Assembly: GCA_020853885.1 (NCBI GenBank)
Contig: JADYXZ010000018.1
Coordinates: forward strand, 1-64,000
Length of the DNA stretch: 64,000 nt
Direction: 5' to 3'
Source: Bradyrhizobiaceae bacterium
Lineage (GTDB): Bacteria > Pseudomonadota > Alphaproteobacteria > Rhizobiales > Xanthobacteraceae
In this document: one piece after another, positions 1 to 9,256 of the stretch
How the letters are laid out: every line of letters begins with the position of its first letter
Numbering within the stretch: the stretch's first letter is position 1
Notes under the pieces: model-generated
Databases searched by the model: none
What the model was told of the DNA's origin: nothing
What the model saw: the letters and a program-made list of their open reading frames with translations, nothing else
Made by a program: the position numbers and the translations under genes

Positions 1-336
1 ATCCCCGTGAAGGATGCGATCGCCAAGCACGGCGATGCCAACGTGGTGTTTGTCGACCTGCGCGATCCGCGCGAGCTGGAGCGCGAGGGCATGATCCCCG
101 GTGCATTCCACGCCCCGCGCGGCATGCTGGAGTTCTGGATCGATCCGGAATCCCCCTATCACAAGCCGGTTTTCGCGCAGGACAAGCAATATGTGTTCTT
201 CTGCGCGGGCGGATTGCGTTCCGCGCTCGCCGCGCAGACGGCCCAGCGGATGGGCCTGAAGCCGGTCGCGCATATCGAGGGCGGATTCAAGGGATGGAAA
301 GAGGCGGGCGGGCCGGTCGAGACGGAGAAAAAATAG
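1..336 (+). CDS. Rhodanese-like domain protein (5' end cut by window)
   Basis: The frame is open from base 1, so the gene most likely starts upstream; a GTG at 7 would give only 109 residues and remove the usual N-terminal strand. The visible part carries the single-domain rhodanese pattern: an early VDLRDPRELE segment (strand with the conserved Asp-Arg pair), an IPGAFHAPRG turn, and the active-site loop FFCAGGLRSALAA with the catalytic Cys followed by G-x-R-S. Rhodaneses move sulfane sulfur through a Cys persulfide; the physiological acceptor cannot be told from the sequence. No partner is visible because the upstream context is missing. High confidence for the fold, none for the substrate. 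Confidence 0.85.
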   Translation: MPVKDAIAKHGDANVVFVDLRDPRELEREGMIPGAFHAPRGMLEFWIDPESPYHKPVFAQDKQYVFFCAGGLRSALAAQTAQRMGLKPVAHIEGGFKGWKEAGGPVETEKK

Positions 337-431
337 GGCAGAAGGGGTCCGCTTTCGACGATCAGCGGTTTTGATCGGATCCATCACAACTCGGCGCTTG
401 TCCGCGTGCGCAGCTCTCGCCGAGATGATGC

Positions 432-851
432 TCAGGTGCCGCAAGCGAGCGTCAGACGCTTTCCCTGCGTGACATTCATGTGCGTGGCGAGCGCGCGATG
501 GGCGGTGTGCTTCGCCGGAACCGCCTTGAACTCGGTCAATGCGGCTGCGTAATGCCTGCAAGCATCGTCGGTCTTCTCTTCATGATCCGCCACGTCGCCG
601 AAACAGACCTGCACCATCGCTGCGATGAAGGGATCGCCGGTGGTCTTGCCGATGGCAGCCGCTTTCTCGCATTCGGTCCGCGCTGCCGCGGTATCATTTT
701 TTTCGGTGAGCAGCTTGTAGGATTTCAGGATGGCCTGCGAAACTTGGTTGAGCGCGGCGCGGCTCACCCGCGCTGCGCCCGCCGTCGGGATGAAGTGAAG
801 AAAGAGTAGTGCCGAAAACAAAAAGAATGCTGCCCGACGAAATTTCGGCAT
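432..851 (-). CDS. Small secreted hypothetical protein
   Basis: A 139-residue protein of unrecognised family. It starts at ATG 851 (a GGGG run lies just upstream) rather than at the in-frame GTG codons before it. Residues 1-27 form a signal peptide: basic MPKFRR, a Phe/Leu-rich core, then a TAGAA-type cleavage region. The mature part is helical with regularly spaced Ala, Cys and aromatic residues reminiscent of tetratricopeptide-like helices, and has four Cys residues, which in the periplasm could form disulfides. An overlapping frame on the other strand lacks these features. Likely periplasmic; function unknown. It stands alone, divergent from the downstream glutathione transferase. Confidence 0.6.
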   Translation of the reverse strand: MPKFRRAAFFLFSALLFLHFIPTAGAARVSRAALNQVSQAILKSYKLLTEKNDTAAARTECEKAAAIGKTTGDPFIAAMVQVCFGDVADHEEKTDDACRHYAAALTEFKAVPAKHTAHRALATHMNVTQGKRLTLACGT

Positions 852-981
852 CACCACCCCAATCTGCCCCGGTGAGTCAGTGCGCTCGTTCTAACGGCTC
901 GGGCCCGACGGCACAAACCTTTTTTCCGCCGGCGCAACGCGCGAACGCGAGGCACGCACATCGTGCAGAAGGGACCACATC

Positions 982-1635
982 ATGATGCTCAGGCTCGTCA
1001 TCGGCAGCAAGAACTATTCGTCATGGTCGCTGCGGCCGTGGCTTGCGCTTGCACACCACAAGATTCCCTTCGACGAGATTCTGATTCCGATCGATCAGCC
1101 GGATACGGCCGCACGCATCCGGCAGTATTCTCCCGCCGGCAAGGTGCCGATCCTGATCGACGGCGAGGCGGCGGTGTGGGAATCGATCGCGATCCTCGAA
1201 CACCTGAACGAGCGCTTTCCGCAATTGCAGCTTTGGCCGAAGGATCCGGTTGCGCGCGCCCATGCGCGGGCGGTCGCGACCGAGATGCATGCGGGCTTCA
1301 CGGCGCTGCGCCAGCACTGTCCGATGAACCTGCGCCGGAAGAAGGCGCGGCCGCTCACGCCGGAGGTCGAGGCGGACGTGCAGCGCATCACCGGGATGTG
1401 GCGCACCGCGCGCGAGCGGTTCGGAACGGGCGGCGATTTTCTGTTCGGCGGATTTTCGGCGGCCGATTGCATGTATGCGCCGGTCGCTGCGCGCTTTGCG
1501 AGCTACGAGGTCGAGGTCGATCCGGTATCGAAGGCCTATGTCGACGCGATCTACCGGCTCCCCGCGTTTGCGGCCTGGCGCGAGGCGGCGCTCAAGGAGA
1601 CCTGGGGGCACCGGGCGACCGACGCGGTGGCCTGA
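982..1635 (+). CDS. Glutathione S-transferase family protein
   Basis: A 217-residue cytosolic protein with the two-domain GST plan. The N-terminal thioredoxin-like half starts LVIGSKNYSSWSLRPWL, where the S-x-W-S-L-R-P pattern marks the start of helix 1 and supplies the Ser used by many bacterial GSTs, followed by the cis-Pro segment GKVPILI and an ESIAI glutathione-binding motif near residue 72. The C-terminal half is all-helical and contains the FSAADCMYAP segment (the usual S-x-AD-x motif of helix 6). It would conjugate or reduce substrates with glutathione; the substrate is not predictable. The start at 982 keeps the two Met codons together; 985 is equally possible. Confidence 0.9.
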   Translation: MMLRLVIGSKNYSSWSLRPWLALAHHKIPFDEILIPIDQPDTAARIRQYSPAGKVPILIDGEAAVWESIAILEHLNERFPQLQLWPKDPVARAHARAVATEMHAGFTALRQHCPMNLRRKKARPLTPEVEADVQRITGMWRTARERFGTGGDFLFGGFSAADCMYAPVAARFASYEVEVDPVSKAYVDAIYRLPAFAAWREAALKETWGHRATDAVA

Positions 1636-1908
1636 ACGCCGGGCGGTCGAGCCGGGCGGTGCGTCAAATCTGCGTCAGTCACGCGTGATGGTGGTATTTA
1701 GCGAATGCCAAGACCGCAGCGGGGCGGCGTTTTTGCACTGCGGTTGCACAGTTTCGTCAAAATCTGAAAAAATATAGCTACCGACCCGGCTCCCCATTGG
1801 CAGGAGCCGCCCCGTCGCCCATAAGGCGCCGGCGGGGGCGGGTGTACCAACTTCAACGTTCAGAACCTGAATTCGCGAAACCGGCACAGTTCACGCGGAG
1901 CAAAAAGA

Positions 1909-3084
1909 ATGCGAGTCAAAACCTTCGTCCTGGCATTGGCGCTTGGCCTTGCCGCCACGGGCGCCAGCCACGCCCAGCAAGCGTCCGAGCAGACGCCGCA
2001 GATCAAGGGCCTGTTTCTCATCACCGACTATCCGGCCGTCACCGTACAGGCAGGCGCGACGTCCACCGTCTCGCTGCGGCTGCAGAATTACGGCCTGCCG
2101 CCCGAGCGGCTTGCGCTCTCCGTCGAAGGCGTGCCGCAGGGCTGGACCGCGACCATCCTCGGCGGTGGCCAGCCGGTCGCGGCGGCAATGCCCGCGCCCG
2201 GCAAGGACGTGTCGCTGCAATTGCGGCTCGACGTTCCGGCAAGCGCGCAGAGCGGGGTGCAGACGCTGACGGTGAATGCGCGCGGCGGATCGCAGAACAT
2301 TTCGCTGCCGATCGCCGTCACGCTCGGCAAGGACCTGCCGGCGAAGCTTACGCTGGAGCCGAAGCTTCCTGAACTGCGCGGCACGCCACGCTCGAGCTTC
2401 GAATATCAGATGACGATCAAGAACGACAGCGGACGCAACCTGCTGGTCAGCCTCGGCGCCAAGGCGCCGCAGAATTTCAGCACCACCTTCACCGAGGCCT
2501 ATGGCTCGCAGGAACTGACGTCGGTGCCGATCGAGGCCGGCCAGTCGAAGGACGTGAAGCTTACCGTGCGCCCGCCGGCGCAGGTCGGCGCAGGCAAGGT
2601 GCCGGTCGGCGTCACCGTGTCAGCCGAAGGCGTTTCCGCGGAAGCGCGCGTCGTGATGGACATCGCTGGCCAGTCGCAACTGCGGCTTACGGGGCGCGAC
2701 GGCGTTGTCAGCGCGCGCGCCGAAGCGGGCAACCAGACCTCGGTGCCGCTCGTCGTCACCAATGAGGGAACGGCGCCGGCGGAAGCGATCGAGCTCTCCG
2801 GCACCGCACCGAGCGGCTGGAAGATCGAGTTCGAGCCGAAGGAGATTCCGGGCATCGCGCCGCGCGAGCGCGCCGAAGTGCAGCTCCTGCTGACGCCGGC
2901 CGCAAAGGCGCTGGCGGGCGATTACATGACCACCGTGCGCGCCAACTCGCGTGGCGAGAGCGCGTCCACCGATTTCCGCGTTGCGGTCTCCACGTCGACT
3001 TACTGGGGCATTGCGGGCGCCGGCATCATCGGCGTCGCGCTCCTCATCATGGTCGGCGCGATCGCAAGGTTTGGCCGGCGATGA
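1909..3084 (+). CDS. NEW3-domain membrane-anchored protein of an ABC export unit
   Basis: A 391-residue protein with an N-terminal signal peptide (residues 1-22, ending ASHAQ), tandem beta-sandwich repeats resembling NEW3 (COG1470-like) domains, for example [13 protein letters not shown] and [18 protein letters not shown], and one C-terminal membrane helix at about 363-385 followed by RFGRR. The bulk should sit in the periplasm, anchored at the C-terminus. Its TGA stop overlaps the ATG of the downstream ATPase (ATGA), and that gene overlaps the permease, so the three form one translationally coupled unit. The protein is probably the periplasmic component of that transporter, but its ligand is unknown. 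An AGCAAAAAGA stretch precedes the start. Confidence 0.8.
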   Translation: MRVKTFVLALALGLAATGASHAQQASEQTPQIKGLFLITDYPAVTVQAGATSTVSLRLQNYGLPPERLALSVEGVPQGWTATILGGGQPVAAAMPAPGKDVSLQLRLDVPASAQSGVQTLTVNARGGSQNISLPIAVTLGKDLPAKLTLEPKLPELRGTPRSSFEYQMTIKNDSGRNLLVSLGAKAPQNFSTTFTEAYGSQELTSVPIEAGQSKDVKLTVRPPAQVGAGKVPVGVTVSAEGVSAEARVVMDIAGQSQLRLTGRDGVVSARAEAGNQTSVPLVVTNEGTAPAEAIELSGTAPSGWKIEFEPKEIPGIAPRERAEVQLLLTPAAKALAGDYMTTVRANSRGESASTDFRVAVSTSTYWGIAGAGIIGVALLIMVGAIARFGRR

Positions 3085-4034
3085 ACGCCGTCATCGAGGC
3101 GCGCAATCTCACCAAGCGCTACGGCGATGCGAGTGCCGTCGACGGTATCTCGTTCTCCGTGGCGGGCGGCGAGATTTTCGGGCTGCTCGGTCCGAACGGC
3201 GCCGGCAAGACCACGACGATCCTGATGATGCTCGGGCTCACCGACGTCACCGACGGCGAGGTGCGCGTGCTCGGGCTCGACCCGGCGCGCGAGCCGCTGA
3301 AGGTGAAGGGTCACGTCGGGTATCTCCCGGACTCGGTCAGCTTCTACGATAACATGACGGCGGCGGAGAACCTCGCCTATACCGCGCGGCTGATGGGGCT
3401 CGACCGCGCGGAGCGGGAGGCGCGCATCAAAGAAGAGCTCGAGCGCGTGCAGCTCGCCGACGTCGCCAACAAGCCGGTGGGCACGTTCTCGCGCGGCATG
3501 CGGCAGCGGCTGGGGCTCGCAGAAATCCTCATGAAGAAGGCGGAGGTCGCGATCCTCGACGAGCCGACCTCGGGCCTTGATCCGCAGGCGACCGAGGAAC
3601 TGCTCGGCATGATCCGCGATCTGAAATCGCACAACGTCACGGTGCTGCTGTCGTCGCACCTGCTCGACCGCGTGCAGAAGGTCTGCGACCGCGTCGCGCT
3701 GTTCCAGGCGGGCAAGATCGCGCTGATCGGCACAGTGAGCGAACTGGCGCGGCAGGTGCTGGGTTCGGGTTTTGCCGTCGAAGTGGAGGCGGAAGGCGCG
3801 GGGCTTGCCGAGAAGCTGCGGGTAATCCCCGGCGTTTCCTCAGTGGAGGCGACCGGCGTCAACCGCTTCCGCATGCTTGCCGACCGCGACGTGCGGCCGG
3901 AAGCGGCAAACGTCGTTGTCGGCGCCGGCGGCAAGCTGCGCCAGCTTTCGGTCGATGAGCCGAGCCTCGACGCCATCTACAACCGCTTCTTCCAGAAGCA
4001 GAACGGAGCGGGGGAGGTGCGCGATGCGGCGTGA
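3081..4034 (+). CDS. ABC transporter ATP-binding protein (ABC-2/NosF-like)
   Basis: A 317-residue ATPase. Walker A is GPNGAGKTT (about residues 38-46), the signature is FSRGMRQRL (a variant of LSGGQ with S-R-G), and Walker B is [13 protein letters not shown] followed by the switch His in LLSSHLLD. The 80-residue tail after the ATPase core matches the C-terminal regulatory region of NosF/CcmA-type exporters. It energises the permease encoded immediately downstream, whose ATG at 4024 lies inside this gene's last codons. The upstream NEW3-domain gene overlaps by four bases. Function as an exporter ATPase is secure; the cargo is not. Confidence 0.9.
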   Translation: MNAVIEARNLTKRYGDASAVDGISFSVAGGEIFGLLGPNGAGKTTTILMMLGLTDVTDGEVRVLGLDPAREPLKVKGHVGYLPDSVSFYDNMTAAENLAYTARLMGLDRAEREARIKEELERVQLADVANKPVGTFSRGMRQRLGLAEILMKKAEVAILDEPTSGLDPQATEELLGMIRDLKSHNVTVLLSSHLLDRVQKVCDRVALFQAGKIALIGTVSELARQVLGSGFAVEVEAEGAGLAEKLRVIPGVSSVEATGVNRFRMLADRDVRPEAANVVVGAGGKLRQLSVDEPSLDAIYNRFFQKQNGAGEVRDAA

Positions 4035-4986
4035 AGGATCTCCGTTCAGCGGGCTCGGTGCCGTCACCACCAAGGAGCTTGCGGATCATCTCTCGAGCGC
4101 GCGCATGCGCGTGCTCGAATGGCTGATCGTGCTGACAGCGGTCGCGGCGCTGATCGGCACCATCCAGCAGGTGCGCGACACGGTGTCGGAAGATCCGTTC
4201 GTGTTCCTCAAGCTGTTCACCGAGGCGCGGCAGCCGCTGCCGTCGTTCGTCAGCATCCTCGCGTTCCTCATTCCGCTAATGGCGATCGGCCTCGGCTTCG
4301 ATGCCGTCAATGGTGAGCACAACCGGCGCACGCTCTCGCGCGTGCTGTCGCAGCCGATCTATCGCGATGCGTTGCTGATGGGGAAATTCCTCGCGGGACT
4401 GATCACGCTCGCGATCAGCCTCGTGGTGCTGTGGCTCTTGGTGATCGGGCTTGGGCTCTTGCTGCTCGGCGTGCCTCCGAGCACGGAGGAAGTGCTGCGC
4501 TCGTTCGCCTTCCTCGTGGTGGCGCTCGCCTATGCGGGGCTGTGGCTCGCGGCGGCGATACTTTTTTCCATCGTGTTCCGCTCGCCGGCGACGGCAGCGC
4601 TGACGACGCTGGGGCTCTGGCTGTTCCTGACCGTGCTGTGGCCGGCGCTGTCGCCGGGTATCGCCTACGCGATTTCGCCGCCGCATCCGCTCTACCAGCT
4701 TCTCAACCAGCCCGATCCGGATACGCTCGTCTGGGAGCAGGGGCTTGCGCGGCTGTCGCCGTCGACCTTATTCGGCGAGGTGCTGCGGGCGGTGCTGAAC
4801 CCGGCGACGCGGGCGATCGGGCCGATCTTCCTCGAGCAGCTCGAGGGCGCGCTGATCGGCTCACCGCTGCCGCTCGCACAAAGCCTCCTGATCGCGTGGC
4901 CGCAACTCGTCAGCCTGATCGCGGGGACGATCGTCCTTTTCGTTGTGGGCTACGTCGTGTTCCAGCGGCAGGAGGTGAGGGCGTAG
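4024..4986 (+). CDS. ABC-2 type permease (NosY-like)
   Basis: A 320-residue integral membrane protein. The start is ATG 4024, overlapping the end of the ATPase gene by 11 bases; the frame is open further upstream but that part is an Arg/Ser-rich shadow. Residue pattern: a cytoplasmic N-terminus with [17 protein letters not shown] (typical amphipathic entry of NosY-like permeases), then about six hydrophobic segments, including one near 31-45, one around 78-92, a very Leu-rich pair between 115 and 185, and the last at about 290-315. It should form the membrane channel of the exporter with the preceding ATPase and probably the NEW3-domain protein. Substrate unknown. Confidence 0.88.
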   Translation: MRREGSPFSGLGAVTTKELADHLSSARMRVLEWLIVLTAVAALIGTIQQVRDTVSEDPFVFLKLFTEARQPLPSFVSILAFLIPLMAIGLGFDAVNGEHNRRTLSRVLSQPIYRDALLMGKFLAGLITLAISLVVLWLLVIGLGLLLLGVPPSTEEVLRSFAFLVVALAYAGLWLAAAILFSIVFRSPATAALTTLGLWLFLTVLWPALSPGIAYAISPPHPLYQLLNQPDPDTLVWEQGLARLSPSTLFGEVLRAVLNPATRAIGPIFLEQLEGALIGSPLPLAQSLLIAWPQLVSLIAGTIVLFVVGYVVFQRQEVRA

Positions 4987-4998
4987 CGCGGCCGCCGA

Positions 4999-6552
4999 TC
5001 AGCGGCCCTCGGGAGCGGGCCATCCATCCGGCAAGGGATGTCTGACCACCGGCTTCCAGTCGCCATCGGCCAGGACGACCGACGGGATCAAATCCGGGAC
5101 GGACACTTGCGCCGAGTGGAAGCCGGACATGGCAAGCTGGCGGAGAATCTGCGCGATCGGCAGGGGCCGTCGGTCGTAGCCGGGCGAGATGTCGGGCGCA
5201 CGGACGGCGAAGAGCGTCGAATGGCCGACCACCAGATCGGCGTCGGCGAATACGCCGATTTTGTCGGCCAGCACGTTCGTATTCGTGATGCGCGATCCGT
5301 GATCGCCGTGCAGGACTACGATGGCGTTGGAGCCGACGGCTGCGAGGATCGGTTCTATCTTTGAAAGCAGGCAGGAGAGCTGCTCGAGATAAGCATCCAT
5401 CCGCTCCTCGTCGGGCCCATGTCTGCGGCTTTTCCAGCGGGAAAACTCCTTCAGGCGGCAACTGCCGGTCAACGCATAGGGGGAGTGCGGCAGCAGCTCA
5501 TGGACGACATACGCGCTTCCCGGCGTTGCACTGCGCAGTTGTTGCGGGAGTCGTTCAAGCGTCTCGAGCGCCCCAAGAGGCGGAAGGTTGCGTACCCTGA
5601 ACCGATCGCTCAGAACGTCGTGTGTTACCATTGAAACAAGAAGAACCTGCGAGAGCTGGGCGAACTGAATTGCGACGATTTCCGCCTTATCGCTCGTCGC
5701 CAGGGACGCGTCGGCGATGCTTGCGAGATCGGCGGCCCGGCGCGTCCGGCAGTGAACGACGAAGCCGTTCTCGCAATAGTTCAGATAATCCGTTTGCGAC
5801 ACATAGATCTGATACCCGGCGGTGCCGAGCAGGTCGAAGTAGGCGTTCGATGAAATCGTCGAGCGAATCCGATTGGACGGATTCCAAGCCTGTTCCTCTC
5901 CGAAATTAAACACTTGAGGGATCGAGTTCACTGTCTGCATGTACTCGCTGTAGGCGCCGCCGAACAACCGAAAGCCCTTGTCGATGTAAAAGGCTTTCAG
6001 CCGCTCGCGCATTGCGACGACCTTGGGATCGTCTCCCAGCAATCCTTCGATCCCGATGTGCTCGTCCAAGATGATATGGAGCAGGATAGGCGGGTTGGCG
6101 CTGCTATCCGTGATGGTGGGACGGAGCGCCGGTCCTGGTCCCGAAACCGCCGCTCCCGTCAGATTCGTCAGCAGGACGATCGACGAGACGATGCCGATGA
6201 ACGGCATCATGTGACGATTCAGGATCAGGGCTATCCCCGCGGTGGCGATCGGTACGATGGGGCCGTCGAAATTGAGATCGAGCGCCAGATAGACGAGCAG
6301 GATCTGCATGACCGCCCGGACGATCCGCCCGCAGCCGGCATAGAGCAGCCATGCAACCAAGACGATGGCCAAGAGCGCTCCAAGGATGAGCCCGATCTCC
6401 GGCCGAAACAGTGGATACTGATTGTGGTTAAGAAAGTTAACGAGTGAGGCGACCGTCACAGCGGCGCCGGCAAAAGCAGGCACAGCGGTTTCGCGGAGCC
6501 GCCCCGCAATATCCCGGCTTTTCTCGCTGCTATCCGGCAGCGCCATCGCCAT
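4999..6552 (-). CDS. Membrane sulfatase/alkaline-phosphatase-superfamily protein
   Basis: About 517 residues from ATG 6552 (a GTG at 6576 is possible; GGGGAT precedes the ATG). Four or five hydrophobic segments occupy the first 130 residues, followed by a soluble domain, the plan seen in LtaS- and EptA-like envelope enzymes. Within it, ILDEHIG replaces the usual D-E start of the metal site and VVLHGDHGSR near residue 400 is the characteristic GDHG metal-binding motif, with VVGHSTLFAVRAP later. A soluble nucleophile Ser/Thr was not assigned with confidence. Such proteins transfer or remove phospho- or sulfo-groups on glycans or lipids. It is divergent, 82 bases away, from a small membrane protein and a methyltransferase with which it probably works. 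Confidence 0.78.
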   Translation of the reverse strand: MAMALPDSSEKSRDIAGRLRETAVPAFAGAAVTVASLVNFLNHNQYPLFRPEIGLILGALLAIVLVAWLLYAGCGRIVRAVMQILLVYLALDLNFDGPIVPIATAGIALILNRHMMPFIGIVSSIVLLTNLTGAAVSGPGPALRPTITDSSANPPILLHIILDEHIGIEGLLGDDPKVVAMRERLKAFYIDKGFRLFGGAYSEYMQTVNSIPQVFNFGEEQAWNPSNRIRSTISSNAYFDLLGTAGYQIYVSQTDYLNYCENGFVVHCRTRRAADLASIADASLATSDKAEIVAIQFAQLSQVLLVSMVTHDVLSDRFRVRNLPPLGALETLERLPQQLRSATPGSAYVVHELLPHSPYALTGSCRLKEFSRWKSRRHGPDEERMDAYLEQLSCLLSKIEPILAAVGSNAIVVLHGDHGSRITNTNVLADKIGVFADADLVVGHSTLFAVRAPDISPGYDRRPLPIAQILRQLAMSGFHSAQVSVPDLIPSVVLADGDWKPVVRHPLPDGWPAPEGR

Positions 6553-6634
6553 TGTTTCCGGATCCCCTTCAACCACTTGTAAATTCTAGGCTGATAGACG
6601 TTTGCAAAGTCCTACACGCGAAAGAGAAGATCGA

Positions 6635-6865
6635 ATGGTCAAGGCAACACACTACTTCGCGCTGGTGGCGGCCATGACGATTGCCATGACCGCACCCGGG
6701 TATGCTTATCTGGATCCCGGCACCGGCAGCATCCTTCTGCAGGCGATCATCGGCGGCGTTGCCGCGACATTGTTCGTGGTTCGCGGTTATCTTTACCGAC
6801 TCAGGGGCTGGTTCGGTTTGGTCCCCAAGGCGGCGGACGAGAATCGCCGGACCGGCAAGGAATGA
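6635..6865 (+). CDS. 76-residue membrane protein with YLDPGTGS motif
   Basis: Starts at ATG 6635 after a GAGAAG-type ribosome site; the frame extends upstream but without conserved character. Residues 1-24 look like a signal or first membrane helix (ending GYAYLDPGTGS), and a second hydrophobic helix follows (ILLQAIIGGVAATLFVVRG), then a basic RLRGWFG stretch and a charged tail. The YLDPGTGSILLQ signature is one I recognise from short proteins next to sulfatase-fold and polysaccharide genes, but no function is known to me. Its TGA overlaps the ATG of the following methyltransferase (ATGA), indicating coupled translation. Confidence 0.75.
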   Translation: MVKATHYFALVAAMTIAMTAPGYAYLDPGTGSILLQAIIGGVAATLFVVRGYLYRLRGWFGLVPKAADENRRTGKE

Positions 6866-8250
6866 CGGTTCATCTCGATCCGGGGTCGTTTCGCGACCCC
6901 GGCGGCCGTGTCTTCACTCACGGGGGCAGGATCTACCGGGCGGTGTTGCCGGCCAATGCGGACGCCTATGCCGACGCACAGGCCTTGGGTCTCTACCAGC
7001 GGCTTGCCGGTCTTGGCCTTCTTCTGCCCGCCAGCGAAGTCGCCCACAATGCGGTGCCGGCTCCGGACGGAGCGGTGCATGTCATGGAGCACCCCCGCAT
7101 CCCTTTCATCTCGTATCCCTACGAGTGGAGTTTCGCGGTTCATCGGGCGGCGGCGCTGCTTCACCTCGATCTGCATCTGGAAGCGCTGAATTCCGGCTTC
7201 ACGCTGAGCGACGCGTCCGCCTACAACGTCCAGTTCCGCGGCACCCGACCGGTGTTCATCGATCATCTTTCCCTGCGGCCGTACCGGGAAGGGGAGTTGT
7301 GGACCGGCCACAGACAGTTCTGCATGCAGTTCCTCAATCCGCTGATCCTGTGGAGCCGGATGCGCGTGCAGCCGAATCACTGGTTTCGCGGCAGCCTCGA
7401 GGGGATCGCGCCGGAAGAGCTCGCTTTGCTGTTGCCGCTTCGCGAGCGTCTTTCCTGGACGATTTTCACCCATGTCGTGGCCCAGGCCTCGCTCCAGCGG
7501 CGGCAGATTGCAGCCGGAAAGGAGAAGGAAAGCCTGAAACGGGCGCAGCTTTCCAAGAATGCGCTGCTGGGAATGCTCTCCGGTCTCCGCCGCTATATTT
7601 CGCGCATGCGCTCGGCGGATGAGCAGACCGTCTGGGCCGATTACGCCGCCAAGACGAGCTACAGCGCCGAGGAGGCGGCGACGAAGCGGGACTTCGTCGA
7701 GAAAGTGGTCCGCGCCGTCAAGCCCGCGCTTCTGTTCGATCTTGGCTGCAACACGGGGGACTATTCGGACGTCGCGCTTAAAGCCGGCGCCGGCTACGTT
7801 GTCGGTTTCGACTTCGACCACGCCACGCTCGATCGGGCGTTCGAACGGTTCGACAACGATCTGCGGCCTTTCCTGCCGCTGTGGATGGATGCGGCCAATC
7901 CCAGCCCGTCCCAGGGATGGGCGCAGGCCGAGCGGCGCGGCCTTCAGCAGCGAGCGTCCGCAGACGCATTGGTGGCGCTCGCTTTCGTTCACCACCTCGC
8001 CATCGGCCGCAACGTGCCGCTGCAGTCGGTTGTCGAATGGATCATGGGGCTTGCGCCAACCGGCGTGATCGAATTCCCGTCCAAGACAGATTCCATGGTG
8101 CAGCGCCTGCTTGCCCACCGTGAGGACATCTTCGCCGACTATTGCGAAGAAGCTTTCCTTGGCGCCGTGATGAAGCGGGGCCGTGTCGTGGAAACCAGAC
8201 GGGTGTCGGACAACGGGCGCCTGCTGGTGTGGTACGATCGACGGAGTTAG
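6862..8250 (+). CDS. Class I SAM methyltransferase with kinase-like N-terminal half
   Basis: 462 residues. The C-terminal half is a class I methyltransferase: motif I LLFDLGCNTGDYS at about 290-302, then VVGFDFDHATLDRA with the acidic residue that binds the ribose of S-adenosylmethionine. The N-terminal 200 residues are a different module: HPRIPFISYPYEW resembles a hinge, and SDASAYNVQF...PVFIDHLSL at 116-138 spaces Asp117, Asn122 and Asp134 like the catalytic and metal-binding residues of aminoglycoside-phosphotransferase-type kinases. This last reading is my inference. From memory the overall architecture recalls proteins annotated as NoeA-like nodulation methyltransferases. It is translationally coupled to the upstream small membrane protein and faces away from the sulfatase-fold gene, suggesting a joint role in surface glycan modification. 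Confidence 0.8.
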   Translation: MTVHLDPGSFRDPGGRVFTHGGRIYRAVLPANADAYADAQALGLYQRLAGLGLLLPASEVAHNAVPAPDGAVHVMEHPRIPFISYPYEWSFAVHRAAALLHLDLHLEALNSGFTLSDASAYNVQFRGTRPVFIDHLSLRPYREGELWTGHRQFCMQFLNPLILWSRMRVQPNHWFRGSLEGIAPEELALLLPLRERLSWTIFTHVVAQASLQRRQIAAGKEKESLKRAQLSKNALLGMLSGLRRYISRMRSADEQTVWADYAAKTSYSAEEAATKRDFVEKVVRAVKPALLFDLGCNTGDYSDVALKAGAGYVVGFDFDHATLDRAFERFDNDLRPFLPLWMDAANPSPSQGWAQAERRGLQQRASADALVALAFVHHLAIGRNVPLQSVVEWIMGLAPTGVIEFPSKTDSMVQRLLAHREDIFADYCEEAFLGAVMKRGRVVETRRVSDNGRLLVWYDRRS

Positions 8251-8273
8251 GTGCGCTGCGCAGGCGTGCGGCG

Positions 8274-8687
8274 TCACCACGGCTTCTCGACACTGGTGAT
8301 CGGCTCGCGGTCGGGCGAAGTAATCTGCACGCCGACGCAAGCGAACGGCAGCTCCGGGTGCGGATTGTGGCCGCGGTGGAATTTGCCGATCGGCTCGGAA
8401 TAGACGTCTCCGGCTTTCGCGCGGATCAGCACGCCCTCCTTGAAGTGCGCCTCGAACTGGCCCTGCAGCACGATGAAGAACGTCGCGCCGTTGTGGCAAT
8501 GATAGTTGGTGTAGCCGCCCGGCACGATCTCGGCGTTGTAGATCTGCACGCGCGCCTCGGGGTCTCGCGGGAGCGACGCGTACATCTTGTCGAACAGTAT
8601 GTTGCGGAAGAGCTCGTGGCCCGGCGGCACGATGTTGGTGAGCTGCAGCTTCAATTCCTTGTAGTCGGAAAGCCTCGTCGCGTTCAT
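8274..8687 (-). CDS. Cupin domain protein
   Basis: 137 residues. The single cupin barrel carries the two conserved motifs: YTNYHCHNGATFFIVLQGQFEAH (positions about 58-80) provides two His ligands and the Glu-equivalent strand, and IGKFHRGHNP (about 101-110) gives the second-motif His. The metal is usually Fe, Mn or Ni; the reaction cannot be deduced. Start ATG 8687 is preceded by a GGGAGAAACG ribosome site. It ends 24 bases from the convergent methyltransferase, and no partner is evident. Confidence 0.82.
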   Translation of the reverse strand: MNATRLSDYKELKLQLTNIVPPGHELFRNILFDKMYASLPRDPEARVQIYNAEIVPGGYTNYHCHNGATFFIVLQGQFEAHFKEGVLIRAKAGDVYSEPIGKFHRGHNPHPELPFACVGVQITSPDREPITSVEKPW

Positions 8688-8755
8688 GGCGTTTCTCCCA
8701 TTAAAAAAAATTTAGCGCTTCTTCTGCAATCGTCATCAAGGTCGGGCATGACGAG

Positions 8756-9226
8756 TTAGCCGTGTTCCAGCTTCTTCTTCAGCGATTCTAAGAGCGGCCG
8801 CTGGTAGGCGTGCATCTTCTTCGCCGCCGCGTCGAGGCCGAACCAGGCGACGCGATCGACTTCGGGGAAGCGCTGCATGCGGCCGGACTTCGGCGGCCAT
8901 TCCAGCTCGAACTCGTTGCTCCTGAACTTGCCGATATCGGGGTCGGCCTCGACCGCGAAGGCGTGCACGGTCTTGCCGCTCTTCTGGCGCACCGGCTCGA
9001 GCGGGATGAACTTGCCGCTGACCGATAGCCCAGTTTCCTCCGCGAATTCGCGCCTGGCCGTGGCGAGCAGTTCATTGCCCGGTTCGACCAGCCCCTTGGG
9101 GATGCTCCAGGCGCCTTCGTCCTTCTTCGCCCAGAACGGCCCGCCCGGATGGGCGAGGAGCACCTGCAGGGCCGGCTTGCGGCGGTAAACCAGGAGGCCG
9201 GCGGAGACTTCGGCAGAGCGGGGCAT
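8756..9226 (-). CDS. Nudix hydrolase
   Basis: 156 residues. The Nudix box begins at GLVEPGN and ends RREFAEETGL (about residues 44-66), with the catalytic REF-EE core intact; the first Glu of the canonical G-x5-E is Asn here, a position that is not metal-binding in most members. An SIPKG segment before the box and FAVEADPDIGKF after it resemble the diadenosine-polyphosphate/house-cleaning branch (NTP pyrophosphohydrolase with YfcD/DR1025-like features). The enzyme would hydrolyse a nucleoside diphosphate linked to another moiety. It lies between two palindrome-bearing intergenic stretches and is transcribed opposite to mccB. Confidence 0.88.
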   Translation of the reverse strand: MPRSAEVSAGLLVYRRKPALQVLLAHPGGPFWAKKDEGAWSIPKGLVEPGNELLATARREFAEETGLSVSGKFIPLEPVRQKSGKTVHAFAVEADPDIGKFRSNEFELEWPPKSGRMQRFPEVDRVAWFGLDAAAKKMHAYQRPLLESLKKKLEHG

Positions 9227-9256
9227 GGGAGGTGCTCTAGCATGGCCAAAGCATGA

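Noticed and set aside
480-809. Open frame on the plus strand opposite the small secreted protein
   Set aside because: Minus-strand product has a signal peptide and a ribosome site; this one has neither.
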